NCBI RefSeq assembly: GCF_020740795.1
Contig: NC_067290.1
Span: 21,771,001-21,835,000 of the forward strand
Reading direction: 5' to 3'
DNA: 64,000 nt
Origin: Apus apus
Taxonomy: Eukaryota > Chordata > Aves > Apodiformes > Apodidae
Position 1 is the first letter of the stretch, and every line of letters starts with the position of its first letter. The notes below the pieces were generated by a model. It worked only from the letters and a program-made list of their open reading frames with translations, was not told the DNA's origin and made no database searches. Made by a program: the position numbers and the translations under genes. Below are positions 1 to 10,080 of the stretch, piece after piece.

Positions 1-834
1 AAATATTTTTTAATACCCAGGTGTAATCTTAGTTCAGTAGGTAAAAAAAATCTGTATGAATGTTTGAAAGTGGCCTTGTCTACAGAGATCATTCAGCCTA
101 CTTGCCCTTTGGTATTTATGAAACCCATTTATTATGTAATCATATGAAAAATCATATGATATATTTGAAGGATATTAAACCAAATAATTTTAGACAGATA
201 AAAATGCTAGTTTATTTTTCGACTGCGGTTTGCATACTAAAGGAAATACACAGCTTATTTACTATGGCCATGACCACATTTTCCAAGTTTATGCGTCAAT
301 TTAGACATTTTAGCTGCCGAGCATCCAAGCTTTAGTGTATATACATGAAGACATAAATTAATATAATTTAAAGTAGATTTTGTGCTCTTTTTCCCATACC
401 TGTAGGTAGAAAATATAAATCCTGATATAAACAAGTCACCCTACTGTAAATTCAATATAATGTATAAACCAGGAAATTTTAAACACTGTTCTGGATCTAG
501 ATGAAAACTGATGAGAAACTTTTCATGTCCAAAATGGTCAAGTTAATGATCAAATGACCAGAAATTCTGTTGTACTAATTTTTTTAACAATCCATAATAC
601 AACCAAGTTTCTCTGTAGTTTGTGTTGAATTTCCTACTTGCATCCCTAATATGGGGGCCAACAAACCACGTATCGGTTGCACTGGTTTCTTGTTTGTGCC
701 CAGGCGGAAAGCAATACTGATCTATAAAGATTTTCTGTTCCATTCATGCTAATTGTAAACACCAAGGATTCCCTAATATATTTTTTATTTAAAAAGCTCA
801 TATCCCAACTGTTGTGATATCATCTGTCACTCAC
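1..834 (-). other. NR2C2 intron following first coding exon
   Basis: AT-rich, and begins with the donor at 834. I see no further NR2C2 exon: none of the zinc-finger or TDQQTGQKIQIV-type residues occur. A 66-codon open frame at 743-543 has no splice context and no recognised motif. Confidence 0.5.
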
Positions 835-894
835 CTCAGCCACCTGCTGAGCCTCCACTACCTGCTGAGCCAGCACCTCCATATTGGTTGCCAT
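835..894 (-). CDS. NR2C2: NR2C2 (TR4) first coding exon, 20 codons
   Basis: Minus-strand exon 918-835: acceptor ttttcaaacag, 24 nt of 5' UTR, then ATG in good Kozak context (TTTCACCATGG), 20 codons starting MATNMEVLAQQVVEAQ, and donor GAG|gtgagt in phase 0. NR2C2 (testicular receptor 4) is a nuclear receptor that binds AGGTCA direct repeats. The call rests on gene order (FGD5 then NR2C2 on the same strand, as in other tetrapods), the upstream CpG island, and resemblance to the NR2C1 start as I recall it (MATIEEIAHQIIEQQ). DNA-binding and ligand domains lie beyond the left edge. The exon is too short for a confident call on its own; the splice signals and ATG are clear. Confidence 0.65.
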
Positions 895-918
895 GGTGAA
901 ACAAGATCATTAGAGAAC
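895..918 (-). other. NR2C2: NR2C2 5' UTR portion of first coding exon
   Basis: Twenty-four untranslated bases between the AG acceptor (920-919) and the ATG. At least one noncoding exon upstream is implied, most likely in the CpG island at 2.9-4.5 kb. Confidence 0.6.
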
Positions 919-2880
919 CTGTTTGAAAAGATGCCAGCAACTTCCATCAGGCACAAAAGTCACGTATTATTATTAAAGAAAGCTTTTTAAAATATAATTT
1001 ACAATATTTTTTACATATCTGCCACATAAGAAAATATGCCACAGATGCCTGTGTGTGCACATCCACATACATAGACACGTGTACGTACAGTAGGTGCTGG
1101 AACCAAACTGCTCAAAAAGCGGAGGCACATAGTTATTCTTTTATTTTATAAAGCCTCTAATATACCATTTCTAGTCTATTATTTAAGCTGCAAAGAAGAG
1201 ATGTAAATTTCATACAGTAGAAAGGACTAACGTGAGTGTCAACTACTGATGCAGTGTGTGGAATTCTCGACTCTCTAAGGCACTTTCCTCAAGGGAAGAG
1301 GCTCCTTACAGCTCAGCTACTCCTGCCCTAACCGGGAAACTGTGACTTCAGCAAATGCTGATTGAGTCATTCCATCAAACTGCCATGTTCATCCATATTC
1401 TTACAGCAATCTTGCACAATAGAGCAAATAACAGAAGATAAGTTTAAATGTGACAGTTTATCTAAACTATTTTTTATTATAATGTGATAGTATTATCACT
1501 CTGAGGAGAAAACACTGCAGAATTGCTTTATCCTATGGTGAGTACCTGTACCTTCAACCTTATCCTCCACAGGGTTTAAAAAGAAAAGAAAAAAAGCAAA
1601 TAAAAAAGGTAGAAACAAGAAGAAAAACCCACATCCAATATATTTTTAATTAACTTTACCAGGGCTGTGTTTCTCTAAGGGAAAATTTATCTATGATTTC
1701 AACTTAATGCATTCAGCTTTTAATTGTGACTTACTCATTACAGAGTCAGAGTTCAGATTCTGACCCAGGTGTAGGTAATGAAAAGGCACTTCTGAATGCT
1801 GGCCCATCTGCTGTTTTATTGAAAACCTGCTGGTACTTGCAAAGCAAACATTTAACATGAAATTTAAAAATGCTGTGAACAACGCAAACCATGTTACAGA
1901 AAAAGTCACACATGCTTCTAGCAACCCCTCTTCTTAAATGCAACTCCTATTTGACAGCTGAAAATGTCAAAATTTATTAAGTTTAAAAGATTACATGGTA
2001 TTGAGGTAATTGTGAAAATTATTTTGTACATATCAATGAAAGACCACTCTTAATGCATAATCAAAGTTGAGACATTTCCTATGGAAATCGTATTCATTCT
2101 AATTTCCCACACAGCTTGTAATTTTTAGTGTTTAACTTGCACAGTGAGCTTATGCACCATTTCCACCAGACCTATTTAATATTGCAGCTTGAGAACGCCT
2201 TATCAGCTGTTCAGTAATTCCTTTTCTGTTTTATGTTATTTTAAATTATTTTTTTATGTTCAGCAACGAAGATAACCATATGCTCACAGAATGCTGTTTT
2301 CTCAGTGCTTTAAGATGAGGGACACCCTGAAGTGTAGCTGTTTTGTTCGTAAGAATACCTTTCTAAGACAGAATGACGTCTTTGCCGTGGTAAGGCTCTG
2401 ACAGATTTGCTGTTGGTGTCGTTTATCCACCAAGGTTTTTGTGCCTTCGACCTTCCCAAAACAGCCATAGGCTCAGGCAATCTGATCAGATGCCACTGGA
2501 AGCCCAGGGACCGTTTACAGCCGTGCTGAGTAAGCTCGTTCATCCCTAACATGAAACAAGGCAAAATCAGCTTCCTAGCAAGATCTCTAAGCAGCTAAGT
2601 TCTTAAGGAGAACAAAAAAAAAAAAAAAAGAAATCCCCAAATCAACCCAACAAGAAAGGCGGAACTTAAAAACTGCAAGGAGGCACTTAAAGTACCAGGA
2701 ACATATTTACAGGTTAACCGCGTGGCAGCCAGCTCAATACTTGCAGATGTGCTGCTGTCCAAAATTTGGCACAAAATCATAAATCTCTCCCTAGGTTGCC
2801 CTGGAATCTCAGAAGAAAGTCACAGATTCCATCTGAGGTATTCTGTGGGTACGGCCCTACTACGACGACACGGCAAAAGG
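919..2880 (-). other. NR2C2 5' intron
   Basis: Sequence between the CpG island and the first coding exon. AT-rich, with short A-rich tracts (about 1575-1630 and 2612-2629). No exon, recognised repeat or RNA gene seen. Confidence 0.5.
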
Positions 2881-3122
2881 CCAAGTTCAAGCTTACGAAG
2901 CCTGGTCCCGGTTCCTCAGAGCGCCTGCCCGAGGCGGCCAGCACGGACCGCCCCAGCGGGAGCCTGGAGAGTGAGACAGGAAGCGCGGAGCTGGCAGGCC
3001 AGGCTCTGCCGGGAGCCCCTGCTACACTGTCACTGCGGCAGGAAGCCGGCAGAAACCCCTGCAACAACTGACAGGCCAGAAAATAACGAGGCCCGAGCCC
3101 CGGCAGAGCGGCCCCGCCGGCC

Positions 3123-3130
3123 GCCGCCAT
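3123..3130 (-). promoter_or_regulatory. YY1 motif, minus orientation, next to a CCAAT box
   Basis: GCCGCCAT, the reverse complement of ATGGCGGC. It is immediately followed on the plus strand by TGG, making a reverse CCAAT box in the same 12 bases. Confidence 0.5.
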
Positions 3131-3198
3131 TGGCTGCGGCGGACACACCGCGCCCCGCGGGCCGCACCGCCCTCCTTCCCGCCTCCCGTGGCAACCGA

Positions 3199-3211
3199 TG
3201 ACCTCACGTCA
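3199..3211. promoter_or_regulatory. CRE / nuclear-receptor half-site composite
   Basis: TGACCTCACGTCA reads as TGACGTGAGGTCA on the minus strand: a CREB/ATF half (TGACGT) fused to an AGGTCA nuclear-receptor half-site. Confidence 0.45.
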
Positions 3212-3307
3212 GACACTCGCCAGCGATTGGCCGAGGGAGCCGCCCGTGGCGCCGCTGGCCCCGCCTCTCGAGTAAGAAGGAAAACACCCGGGGGACGCGA
3301 GCAGCAC

Positions 3308-3318
3308 AAAATGGCGGC
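3308..3318 (+). promoter_or_regulatory. YY1 motif
   Basis: AAAATGGCGGC, the canonical YY1 core ATGGCGGC on the plus strand. In vertebrate promoters this form usually sits just downstream of the start site in the direction of transcription. Confidence 0.6.
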
Positions 3319-3355
3319 GCTGGCTGTCGGCCAAGTCCCAGGCGGGGCTGCTGCC

Positions 3356-3363
3356 GCCGCCAT
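3356..3363 (-). promoter_or_regulatory. YY1 motif, minus orientation
   Basis: GCCGCCAT, the reverse complement of the YY1 core, 38 bases beyond the plus-orientated site at 3308-3318. Confidence 0.5.
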
Positions 3364-3442
3364 TAGGCCCCCTCCCCCGCGCCGGTATCTCCTCATGTCA
3401 GGCTACGAGAGGCTTGGGCATGGCAGCAGGGAAGCGGCCGGT

Positions 3443-3453
3443 AAGATGGCGGC
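3443..3453 (+). promoter_or_regulatory. YY1 motif overlapping a plus-strand splice donor
   Basis: AAGATGGCGGC matches the YY1 consensus exactly. It overlaps the possible donor GGCCG|gtaaga at 3440/3441 on the plus strand. Confidence 0.65.
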
Positions 3454-3982
3454 GGTCTCAGCCCCGTATGCAAAGTACCCGCCGCCCCCTCCCCTCCGCC
3501 CTCCCGGTGGCAAAGGTAAAAGGGTCGGGTTCAAGCCGCCGCCTCCGCCCGCTCAGACTCCATCTTCTCTCCCTCTGTCCGTGTCCCGAGCTCGTAATCG
3601 CCGCGACCATCGCCCCTGCGACCCCCGGACAACAGACTGATCCCACCGACACCGGACCGGCTCCGACCTCAGGAAGCCCACATACCAGCCCGGCGGCTCC
3701 GCAGCGGGACCCCCGCGCCGGACCAACCCGGCACCCCCAGATGGTGTTCTTTCTCTTTCTCTCTCTCCTCATGGCCGGCTCTCGCTTACCAGCAAAATAC
3801 CGGAGCCTCAAATCCCCCCTCCCCTTAAGCCGAGCGTTACCCCTCCGCTTCTCCGCTCGCGGGGGTGCCCCGACCAGGGCCCCGAGGCCACCTCCCCGCG
3901 CCCCTTCCCTCTCCTTGGCCCCAACGAAACAAACCTAACCGGGCCGCCTCTATTTTAAAAAACGATTTTTTTACCTCAGATA

Positions 3983-3993
3983 TTGGCGCCAAA
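3983..3993. promoter_or_regulatory. E2F palindrome
   Basis: TTGGCGCCAAA, a near-perfect E2F/DP recognition sequence, at the right flank of the island in an otherwise AT-rich patch (about 3950-3985). Confidence 0.5.
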
Positions 3994-4715
3994 CGTGCCC
4001 TGGCGGTGACCCTGCCCCGGGCCCAGGCGGGCCGGTGTTGGGAGAGGGTGCCCAGCGGCGGCCCTCCCTCCCCCCGTGGGGCGCGGCGGTGAGGGGCTAA
4101 CGGGGTCCGCGGAGGGGAGGGGGCCGGGTCTGTATTTCGGGGCCGCGCGGGGGGGGTGGTGTTTTGTTTTGTGTGCCGTGCCCCTGGGAAAGGTCAGAGT
4201 TCGTGACCCCGCCCGCCGCCGCCGCCGCCCGGGAGCTTTTCCCCGCTTCCTCCTCCCAGCACCAGCCCGGCCGCGGCCCCCTCCATCCCCTCGCGGGGCG
4301 GGGCCGGGGCCGGCGGCGGGGAGGGGCTACCTGGGGCCGCCGCTCCGCGCCAGCGCCGCGCTCCGCTCCCGCGGGCCCTGCGCAGGTGGGGGCGCCGGGC
4401 GCTGCGCCGGGCTTTCCTTGTCCCCCGGCGGGAGCAGGGCAGGCATCGGGGCCTGGCAGATCCCTTCCGATGCTCCCTCCCCGAAGCTGTGAGGGGACGG
4501 TACTGCCCCTGTGCAAAGGCCGCCCCTGGTGACCCTCCTGTAGCCTGGCTTAATCCGTGGGAGGTGGGGGTGATGGGCACAGGTGGGCGTTACTTGCCGC
4601 GTCCGTCTTGGTTCTTCGAGAAGGTGCAGGGTCACAGGTAGGCTTGCAGTTGATGGTGGTTTTCACAGAGGTCGCCACTGACACGGCCCGGATTTAATCA
4701 CCCAGGAAGGTTAAA

Positions 4716-4920
4716 ACTGGACCTCCTTGCTTTCTAAGCTCCTGCTGCAATAGAGGAGCCATGCACAGCTGGATCCAGCCCTGTGCGTGTCACAACTCAG
4801 ACTGGGCAGCCCAGGGAGATGAGGACTGAACCCCCTTGCTTTCCAGACTGCCTTCAGAGAGGAGCCTGGTGCGGCTGGGCCCAAAATCCTCTCAGACCTG
4901 GTCTCTTCCCAGAGAGTAAA
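4716..4920. repeat. degenerate tandem duplication, period about 109 bp
   Basis: ACTGGACCTCCTTGCTTTC at 4716 recurs as ACTGAACCCCCTTGCTTTC at 4825. Both are followed after about 25 bases by gaggagcc and then a gctgg core. The two units are clearly related but diverged. They may be part of the adjacent LTR-derived sequence. Confidence 0.55.
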
Positions 4921-4924
4921 TGTA

Positions 4925-5720
4925 TGATGGTCCAAGTAAAAGCTCGACCGTCCAATACCCCTTGATCAGGTTAAGGTGCAATGACACACAAGGTCTGCTT
5001 ATAACAAATAACACTTTTATTACAGCAGTAGGAGTTAATATTGAACAACCTAAACAAAACCACCTGCATATATATATTAAGTAAGGAAAAGGGGATGAGA
5101 AGAAAAAGGTGACAGGAAGGGAGGGCGAAAGAGATGAAGAGGACAGGAAAATCACCGGCCCTTTGTCGTTGGTCCAGCCAGCGGGGGAGGGTGGGTGTCG
5201 ATGGTCAGTGTTGATGAAACTCCCCAAGCCCACCATTGCAGCCCCCTATTCTATAGGCCTGGAATCTTGATTTCACAACGAGTACGTGTGATTGAGCTAT
5301 ACATGTGTGAGCAGCTGGAGTGGACCTACACCCCCTCCACCCCTCGATCATGTCGTTATCTCAGTCCTTGTCTCATCTCTGCAGACCTGAGGCCTGTGCA
5401 GGCCGTTCCTGCAGCCTCCATCCTCCCAGGCAGGCCTTTTCAGATGCATATGAGCAGGGGCTACAGTGGGGTTTCGATACCATCTCCCAAAGTAGGTCCA
5501 GAGGGCTGGTCCCTCACAGCCACCAAACTATCCCAAGTTTTCCTGTCATTTTGTGAAGTTGATGGCATTGATGAGGGCTCTCCCAATGGAGCTGACCACT
5601 AGGTAAGGCTTGTCCTGCTTCCAAGGCATGGGCCACGTTAGTTTAAGATCTTTCCACCTTTCAAGGGCTTGATCTCACAGCAGCTGTCGTATGTTGAACT
5701 GTGGCCCCCGTTCACTGTCA
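4925..5720 (-). mobile_element. LTR of an avian endogenous retrovirus (probable, ends uncertain)
   Basis: On the minus strand the block has a GC-rich part, a pyrimidine-rich stretch (about 5090-5170), a TATATATATG segment, then AATAAA (5018-5013) followed by GTGTTATTTGTTATAAGC and CTTGTGTGTC. This order (U3-like, polyadenylation signal, short R/U5) resembles bird ERVL/ERVK LTRs as I remember them. No gag, pol or env frames were recognised nearby, so it is most simply a solo LTR. Target-site duplication and exact ends were not found. Confidence 0.5.
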
Positions 5721-8370
5721 TAACTCTGTAGCTATTTCTTAATCTACTCGTATAAAAAATTACCTTAATATTTCCATTAGGTTTCTCTGAAGTCTAGTAA
5801 TTTTGGCAGAAGCTAACCTAAGGAGTAGTCAGATGAACAGTAAAAATGGAAGATGTGAAGTGATAGGAATTCCTGAAAGGAAATGTTTGGAAGCAGCTGA
5901 AGGCAATAATCACTGAAATTGTTGTCTGAATACCTATGCAGTCAGCATCCTGATTTTTAATTTTTTGGTGGGTTTTTGGTTTTTGTTTGTTTTTTTTTAG
6001 AACTGACTGTTTGGGGCAGGGATATGAGAATTGAAGAACTATGTGTTACTGACAGAAAACTGGAGTTAATAAAGCACAAGCCATACAGATGTGTTTGCAA
6101 TAACATGAATAAAGTGTTTAAAAAATGTCTTGGGTGTTTGTATGGTACTGTAACATTAAATATATCAAGAATTTGCAAATTTTCAAAATACGGACATGGA
6201 CATCCCTTCAAAAGCATTTTTTTTTTTTTAATTTCATTAAAAATACTATTCAGGTGTAAATACATTTTTGTAACACATAACTTTAATGATTTTCAAAATT
6301 CTCATAATAGTGTTTCTGTAGAAGTAGGTTACATATTAGGGTCAGAATGTGTTTCCCTTTTTATAAATCAGGAATAATGACTTGTGGAGCATATTTTTAA
6401 ATAGAAGACTTGGCACAGAAGCCCACCTTCCTAAAACAGAAATAAACTAAGGGAATAAATTGTTAGTCTGGCTTTAAACAACGAGATGTACATCTGTTGG
6501 ATCATGGTTGTAATAAAATGTAAACTGAATCTAGTTTTGTTCTTTATTGACTATCCTAAAATTTTGTTTTTAGAATCTTAATCGTTTTTCTAAAATATTT
6601 TAATTTTTTTTTTCACACCATTTGGTAGAAAGAGATGTGAATCTTGTGGTCAGAGAAACCTCTGGCAAGACCTGGTGTTTCTTGCTAATGGTTATGTTCA
6701 GTTGTGCACTCCAGTAATGGATACTTGCTGAATAAACCAGAGGGGAATTCCACCACGAATAAAGAAGCTTTTAATTTTTAGAATTATATTTTAGACCAGG
6801 AATATCAGAGTATCTAGAACAGATAACAAGCAGACCAGTGTGCTTTCAGTTAAATTCCTGCTTTATATAGAAATCTCAGCAGTGATTATTATTTTGAGCT
6901 CTTCACCAAAAAAAAAGTGTTATTTTTACTTGATAATAAAATATATTTTAAATTCATTTGATTCCGTTCACTAGCAAATTTTCTTGCCCACACCTTAAAA
7001 TGGAGGTCAAGCATTTCTGTAGCTTTTGTCTTCTAACTTGTTCCTTTCTACTTTTCTGGTCTCTGACTGTCAGTATTGGGAGCAGACTGACATTTTTACT
7101 TGTTCAGTTCATGCCTAGAGAGAGCCAGAACTTTTCAAGGGCTCCCAGGTGGTTGTGTTTTGGCATTTGTTCACTTTTCTGTAGTTGTTCTATAATTTCT
7201 TACCAGATAAGTAATTATTCCATTTCTCTGCCCTTTCCACTACTCCATGTTGAGATGTGTGCAAGGGTGTGCTTTGGGGGGGGGTGTGGTGGTTTCTTTT
7301 TTTAACTGGCTTGGGCAAAAGTGCACTAGATGCCACGGCACAGCTTCGACAGTGGTCTTAGTGCATGAAAGAATTTACCAGTTGCCCGAGAACTGACGAA
7401 TTAGAGACTACATAGTGCAGCTAATTTACTGGTTTGCTTACCTCCATCTATCCTGTCTTATAATCATGTTGTAACCTCTTTTGACATAGGTTGTCTTTTG
7501 GTTTTATTTATTGAAAACTACTGTGATGCTGCACGCTGGGGCTCACAGGCACTGCAGCAACAGCCTTGTGTGCCCTGTGGGACAGCCAGTCAGGTGGCCT
7601 ACCTAGGAAGGTTGCTCCTCTTGTCTGTGCAATCACCCCTGTTTCTTGGTCTCTAAAAGTGTTCTGCCCCTTGTGTTGTGTTTAAGAATGTACCCCTGAC
7701 TTGTCACTACCTTTTTTTTTTTTCCTATATGAACAAAATTCTTGTTAAGGTAAGTGTGAGATTTGTCTGAGGAAAGTCTGTAAATATGAACATGTATGTC
7801 TGAAGACCATACAAGTCCTCTCCAAGATTCTTACGTAAACCTGTACAATTAATGATCTGCAATATCCTTTTAATCTGTATTAATAGTCTTTGGTAGCTCA
7901 AGGGGAAATGAAAATACTTCCTTCCATAAACTGGGATTTTGGTTTCTGAAAGTTTTTCTTGAAAATACAATATATATATTGGCAACCAAATGTATGTGAA
8001 TTTGTTAAAGGATTGCTGTGGCATCATGGAGTGGAAAAGACCAGCAATCACTGGGATGCTCTGCTGTCCTGGTTTCCGTAAAGCAGGTATGTGCTGATGA
8101 TAACTTCCAAGCATGTCATTTCCTCACCCTGTTCAACCTGCACCTCAGTTACAGGCTGCTTCAGCAGGTCTCCCCCTCCTAGAGTTCTTGGCACTGTGAG
8201 AATTTTGCTATGGGAGGACATTGCACTGAATACTTCTTGCTTTGGAGTCCAACTGATTGTGGTGAAGATAAAGGGTATTTTTGTCTGATTACATCATTGT
8301 GCTTTTGACAATATACATTTTCTTTGTCAGGATATTGTACTTAGACCAGTGATCTAATATCTTAAAGCAA

Positions 8371-8430
8371 AACTCTGTATAGTTTTGAACGTTGCCAGTA
8401 ATTCTGTATTGTTCTGAATGTTACCAGCGT
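8371..8430. repeat. 30-bp imperfect tandem duplication
   Basis: ctctgtatagttttgaacgt followed by tgccag (8373-8398) is repeated as tctgtattgttctgaatgtt then accag (8403-8427). Confidence 0.5.
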
Positions 8431-9369
8431 CTGAACCAGTTCCTGACCTTGCTGGAAGGCTGGGAATACAGAAATGCTTAGAAGGTGTATTTTTCCTCTA
8501 AGTGGTACTGGAAATGAAAACGCAGTGATGAGAATTGTATGGCCTATTAAACAAAATCTGAAGACACCCTATTTAATGTTTTGCACAGTAATTTGAAAAT
8601 AAATAAGATTGCTTAGTGTTAATCCTGCAAAAATGTTCCAACATATGCATTGATAGTTCTGAGGATCCTGAGATGGTGGCAGGGAAGTGAGCATAAGTTA
8701 GAACTACTTGCTTTCATAGAATTATGATTTTATGGAAATAAAAATATTGATATCCCGTCACTTCCGAGTGTGTGATTCAGTTTGTTTCTTGTGTTTCAAA
8801 GTAGTGAACCAATTCTGGGTTCTACTGTGTAATGTTGTACTGATCTACATAACTGCTGAAGATTTTGGAAATATTAAATTTGCAGCTACAAGTAATTGGT
8901 TGTGATTGTGACAGGCTGTTATTTGTTATTTCTTGGGTTGCCTCTAGAAGTAGCTGATGCAAATATACTGATTGTGCTCTAGTGAGGCAAATGTCTTGCA
9001 CGTGGGCTTATTTAAAGTTAGTTAATAGCTGAAATAGTTATTCTGCTGCATTTTTTTCAATAACTTCAGTGAAATTTAGAACTATACTGTATGGCCTTAA
9101 CTTATTTAATAAGCAATATCATATTAGATAATGCTGAAATTTGCTAAATTTATTATTTCTAAATTGTAATTTATAAAGTTATAACTTTACAGACTTATGA
9201 AAGAGCATCACTAAAAAGTGCTTTATAGGCTCTTTTAGGCTTTAGCTGTGACTGGAGAGAAATAAAATCTACAGAAGATGCTGGAGGTGAAAAAGATCAA
9301 AGAGAACCGAGATACTCCACAAGTAAAGGTTAATAACTAAACTGGCAGCAAAGGAAAGCATTAAACCCG

Positions 9370-10080
9370 TCCACCATAGCGTGGCGAGTTGGCCTTGCTT
9401 TGCGGCCAGAGGCCGCCCCAGCGCTGCTCGCTCCTGCCTTCGCTGCGGGACAGAAAACGGGATGAAAAAGCTGGGAAGTCAAAGGGACATCACTTGCCAG
9501 GTATTGTCACGGGCAAAACAGACTTGACTTGGGGAAAATGAACGTCACTAATTGCCAATTAAAACAGACGTGGGTGGTGGGAAAGCCGAACGCCTGGCCC
9601 CGCAGCCTCCCGCGGCCGCATCGCCCGCCGCTCGGGCTGCTCTCCCGCCTGCTCCGCGGCCTGGGCCGCCCGAGGCGCCCGCCCTGCCTCCCGCGGCCGG
9701 GGCGCGGGGCCGCCCCAGCCGGGCACCTGCCCCGCGGGGCCGGGCCGGGCCGGGGAGCCGAGCAGCGAGCGCAGCGCGGGCCTGGCCAGCCCCGCAGCCC
9801 GAGCCCCGGCCGGGCAGGCCCGGGCGGTTCCCTGGGGCAGCGCGCTGGGAAGGCCGCTCCGCAGGCCCGGACGCCACGTGGAGGCTGCTGGAGGTGGAGG
9901 GGCCGGCTCTGGTGAGTGATGAGTCTTCCAGAAGTATCTTCGAGTGAGCCTCGCCACGACCGGGCGGGTGGTCGCGGGTGCCTGGGTGGTGCCCCGGGCA
10001 GCGCTGCGGGGCGGGCTGCGGCAGCACCCGCAGCACAGGCCGCTTCCCTCGGTGGCTGTCGCGGGGAAGAGCAGTTTCCC
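9370..10080. promoter_or_regulatory. CpG island 2, orphan, with a plus-strand splice donor
   Basis: An abrupt CpG-rich block inside the intergenic region. Contains a perfect CCACGTGG E-box (9874-9881, MYC/USF class) and a strong plus-strand donor CTCTG|gtgagt at 9911/9912. I found no comparable minus-strand donor, so transcription, if any, probably runs right, towards and antisense to FGD5. Open frames on both strands are Pro/Ala/Arg/Gly-rich and look compositional. Confidence 0.7.
9874..9881. promoter_or_regulatory. palindromic E-box
   Basis: CCACGTGG, the canonical MYC/MAX or USF site, 30 bases before the plus-strand donor in CpG island 2. Confidence 0.5.

Larger units (their letters stand above)
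2880..4560. promoter_or_regulatory. CpG island 1: NR2C2 promoter, probably bidirectional
   Basis: Very GC- and CpG-rich against an AT-rich background. Contains CCAAT boxes in reverse (ATTGG at about 3129 and 3224), four YY1-type ATGGCGGC motifs in both orientations, a CRE-like composite at 3199-3211 and an E2F palindrome at 3983-3993. Splice donors leave in both directions: minus TTGCTG|gtaagc at 3790/3789, and plus GGCCG|gtaaga at 3440/3441. Long open frames here on both strands reflect GC-rich composition and show no protein features. Confidence 0.85.
4561..9369. other. FGD5-NR2C2 intergenic segment, left part
   Basis: No protein-coding exon recognised. Holds the degenerate duplication at 4716-4920, the LTR-like block at about 4925-5720, a long poly-T acceptor-like site at about 5998 with several plus-strand AATAAA motifs after it (6070, 6110, 6440 and 6510 region), and a small 30-bp tandem duplication at 8371-8430. 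A plus-strand noncoding transcript is possible but unproven. Confidence 0.5.

Noticed and set aside
543..743. 66-codon minus-strand frame near the left edge as a second NR2C2 exon
   Set aside because: No similarity to the known NR2C2 segment after the first exon and no phase-0 acceptor at its start.
3022..4580. Long overlapping open frames on both strands in CpG island 1
   Set aside because: Pro/Arg/Ala/Gly-rich translations in several frames at once, as expected from GC-rich sequence with few stops. No domain, no consistent splice structure.
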